From assembly GCF_921293095.1 (NCBI RefSeq), contig NC_060249.1, positions 73,543,907 to 73,607,906 on the forward strand: 64,000 nt of DNA. The letters are read 5' to 3'. Source of the DNA: Ischnura elegans (Eukaryota; Arthropoda; Insecta; Odonata; Coenagrionidae). The notes below the pieces were generated by a model, which ran no database searches, was not told the origin of the DNA, and worked only from the letters and a program-made list of their open reading frames with translations. Below, piece after piece: positions 63,465 to 64,000 of this stretch (positions are counted from its first letter, which is position 1; every line of letters starts with the position of its first letter). Position numbers and translations under genes: made by a program.

Positions 63465-64000
63465 ACGAGCGACGGCGCGCATGCTCGGACGTCGTTCGCG
63501 TCGGAGCCGTCGACTTTGGAACGACGTCGGGCGCCACCTCCCAGGCCCACAATGCACCGGGTCGGTTCCCAGAGCGTCGCGACGGCCAAAGGGGGCGAGG
63601 CGGAGGACGAGGTCACCGCGGGCCCCGTAACCTCAGCGACTACGCCCGATACAACGTGGTCGAGGACGAGGAGGGACACCTTTGGCTCGCCAGGAAACAG
63701 CAGTCGGATCAGCTGTTCGTCGTCGTGGTATCTCACACCAGTCCTGAGCTCATAGAGGACGAAGTCTTCTTCCCGCCCGAAGCGGCCAGAACAGAAGAGG
63801 CATCATCTTCGCCCTCCACCAAGAAGTCGAGGAAGAGCTCAGGTCGCGGCTGGAGTACGCCCGGGAGGGTCGGAACCAGGTTCCGGCGTTTCCGCACAGC
63901 TTCCGCGAACCCCAACAGGGTTTCCCCCGCCTTGGGCGCGACCCCTTCGTCAGCGGGTCGGCACCCCGGCCGCGACAGCCTCCGGTTCACCGACCCACGG
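63465..64000 (+). CDS. GC-rich exon of unknown protein, continues beyond window
   Basis: A strong acceptor (CCCTCCCTCCTTGCAG) precedes 536 nt open in one frame to the window edge. The other two forward frames are closed near 63630 and 63755. The frame has no ATG, so it depends on the upstream exon. It encodes an Arg/Gly-rich stretch (RRDGQRGRGGGRGHRG), then NLSDYARYNVVEDEEGHLWL and ARKQQSDQLFVVVVSHTSPE, then a Ser/Arg-rich basic tail (SSSPSTKKSRKSSGRGW). The ordered middle part (acidic and hydrophobic residues alternating) suggests real coding. I do not recognise the family. GC content is far above the surroundings. Confidence 0.6.

Noticed and set aside
63393..63755. 120-codon plus-strand frame with ATG at the right edge
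   Set aside because: It runs across the strong acceptor at 63465 from intron-like AT-rich sequence and closes at 63755. The alternative frame stays open to the window end and fits the upstream exon phase.
63431..63990. Minus-strand frames of 85-101 codons at the right edge
   Set aside because: They mirror the GC-rich plus-strand exon; high GC lowers stop frequency on both strands.

Overview
The window is nuclear DNA from an animal, most likely an arthropod and probably an insect. It is AT-rich, its genes are split into many short exons by GT-AG introns, and its introns are full of DNA-transposon relics (Tigger/pogo, hAT, piggyBac, THAP/P-like), foldback elements, tRNA-derived SINEs and a non-LTR retrotransposon fragment. 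Nothing prokaryotic is present. The species cannot be fixed from sequence alone.

Left 38 kb (minus strand): one large gene encoding an ABCC-family multidrug-resistance-associated protein (MRP1/ABCC1-like full transporter). I could join 25 consecutive exons from the start codon at 38281 down to 292. Every junction keeps the reading frame and together they give 3693 nt = 1231 codons. The model covers TMD0, the L0 linker, TMD1, all of NBD1 and most of TMD2. The end of TMD2, NBD2 and the stop codon lie beyond base 1. One intron uses a GC-AG splice pair, and one donor sits in a 21-nt tandem duplication.

Introns of that gene hold a 3.8-kb Tigger/pogo-type element (6999-10792) with an inserted segment carrying a broken THAP domain, a 1.3-kb sister copy (19816-21146), shorter pogo-type TIR elements (18801-19252, 32002-32700), a 2-kb hAT-like non-autonomous element (13966-15948), several 200-285-bp hAT-like MITEs with 8-bp target duplications, and long hairpin (foldback) repeats.

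Middle (38.3-54 kb): intergenic, with no intact gene seen. It contains a 2.9-kb Tigger relic with recognisable CENP-B/DDE transposase pieces (39621-42558), more hAT-like MITEs, tRNA-derived SINEs, tandem duplications, a non-LTR reverse-transcriptase C-terminal fragment (49220-49700) and a perfect 40-bp inverted repeat.

Right end (54-64 kb, plus strand): a probable second gene. Its first coding exon is only ATGTGCG (54215-54221) before a GTAAGT donor. After a 9.2-kb intron containing a dead 3-kb piggyBac element (56887-59899), a GC-rich exon starts at 63465 and stays open in the matching phase to the window edge. I do not recognise its product.

I found no convincing new multi-gene system. The best leads are the split right-edge gene, the THAP-domain relic and the palindromic elements.
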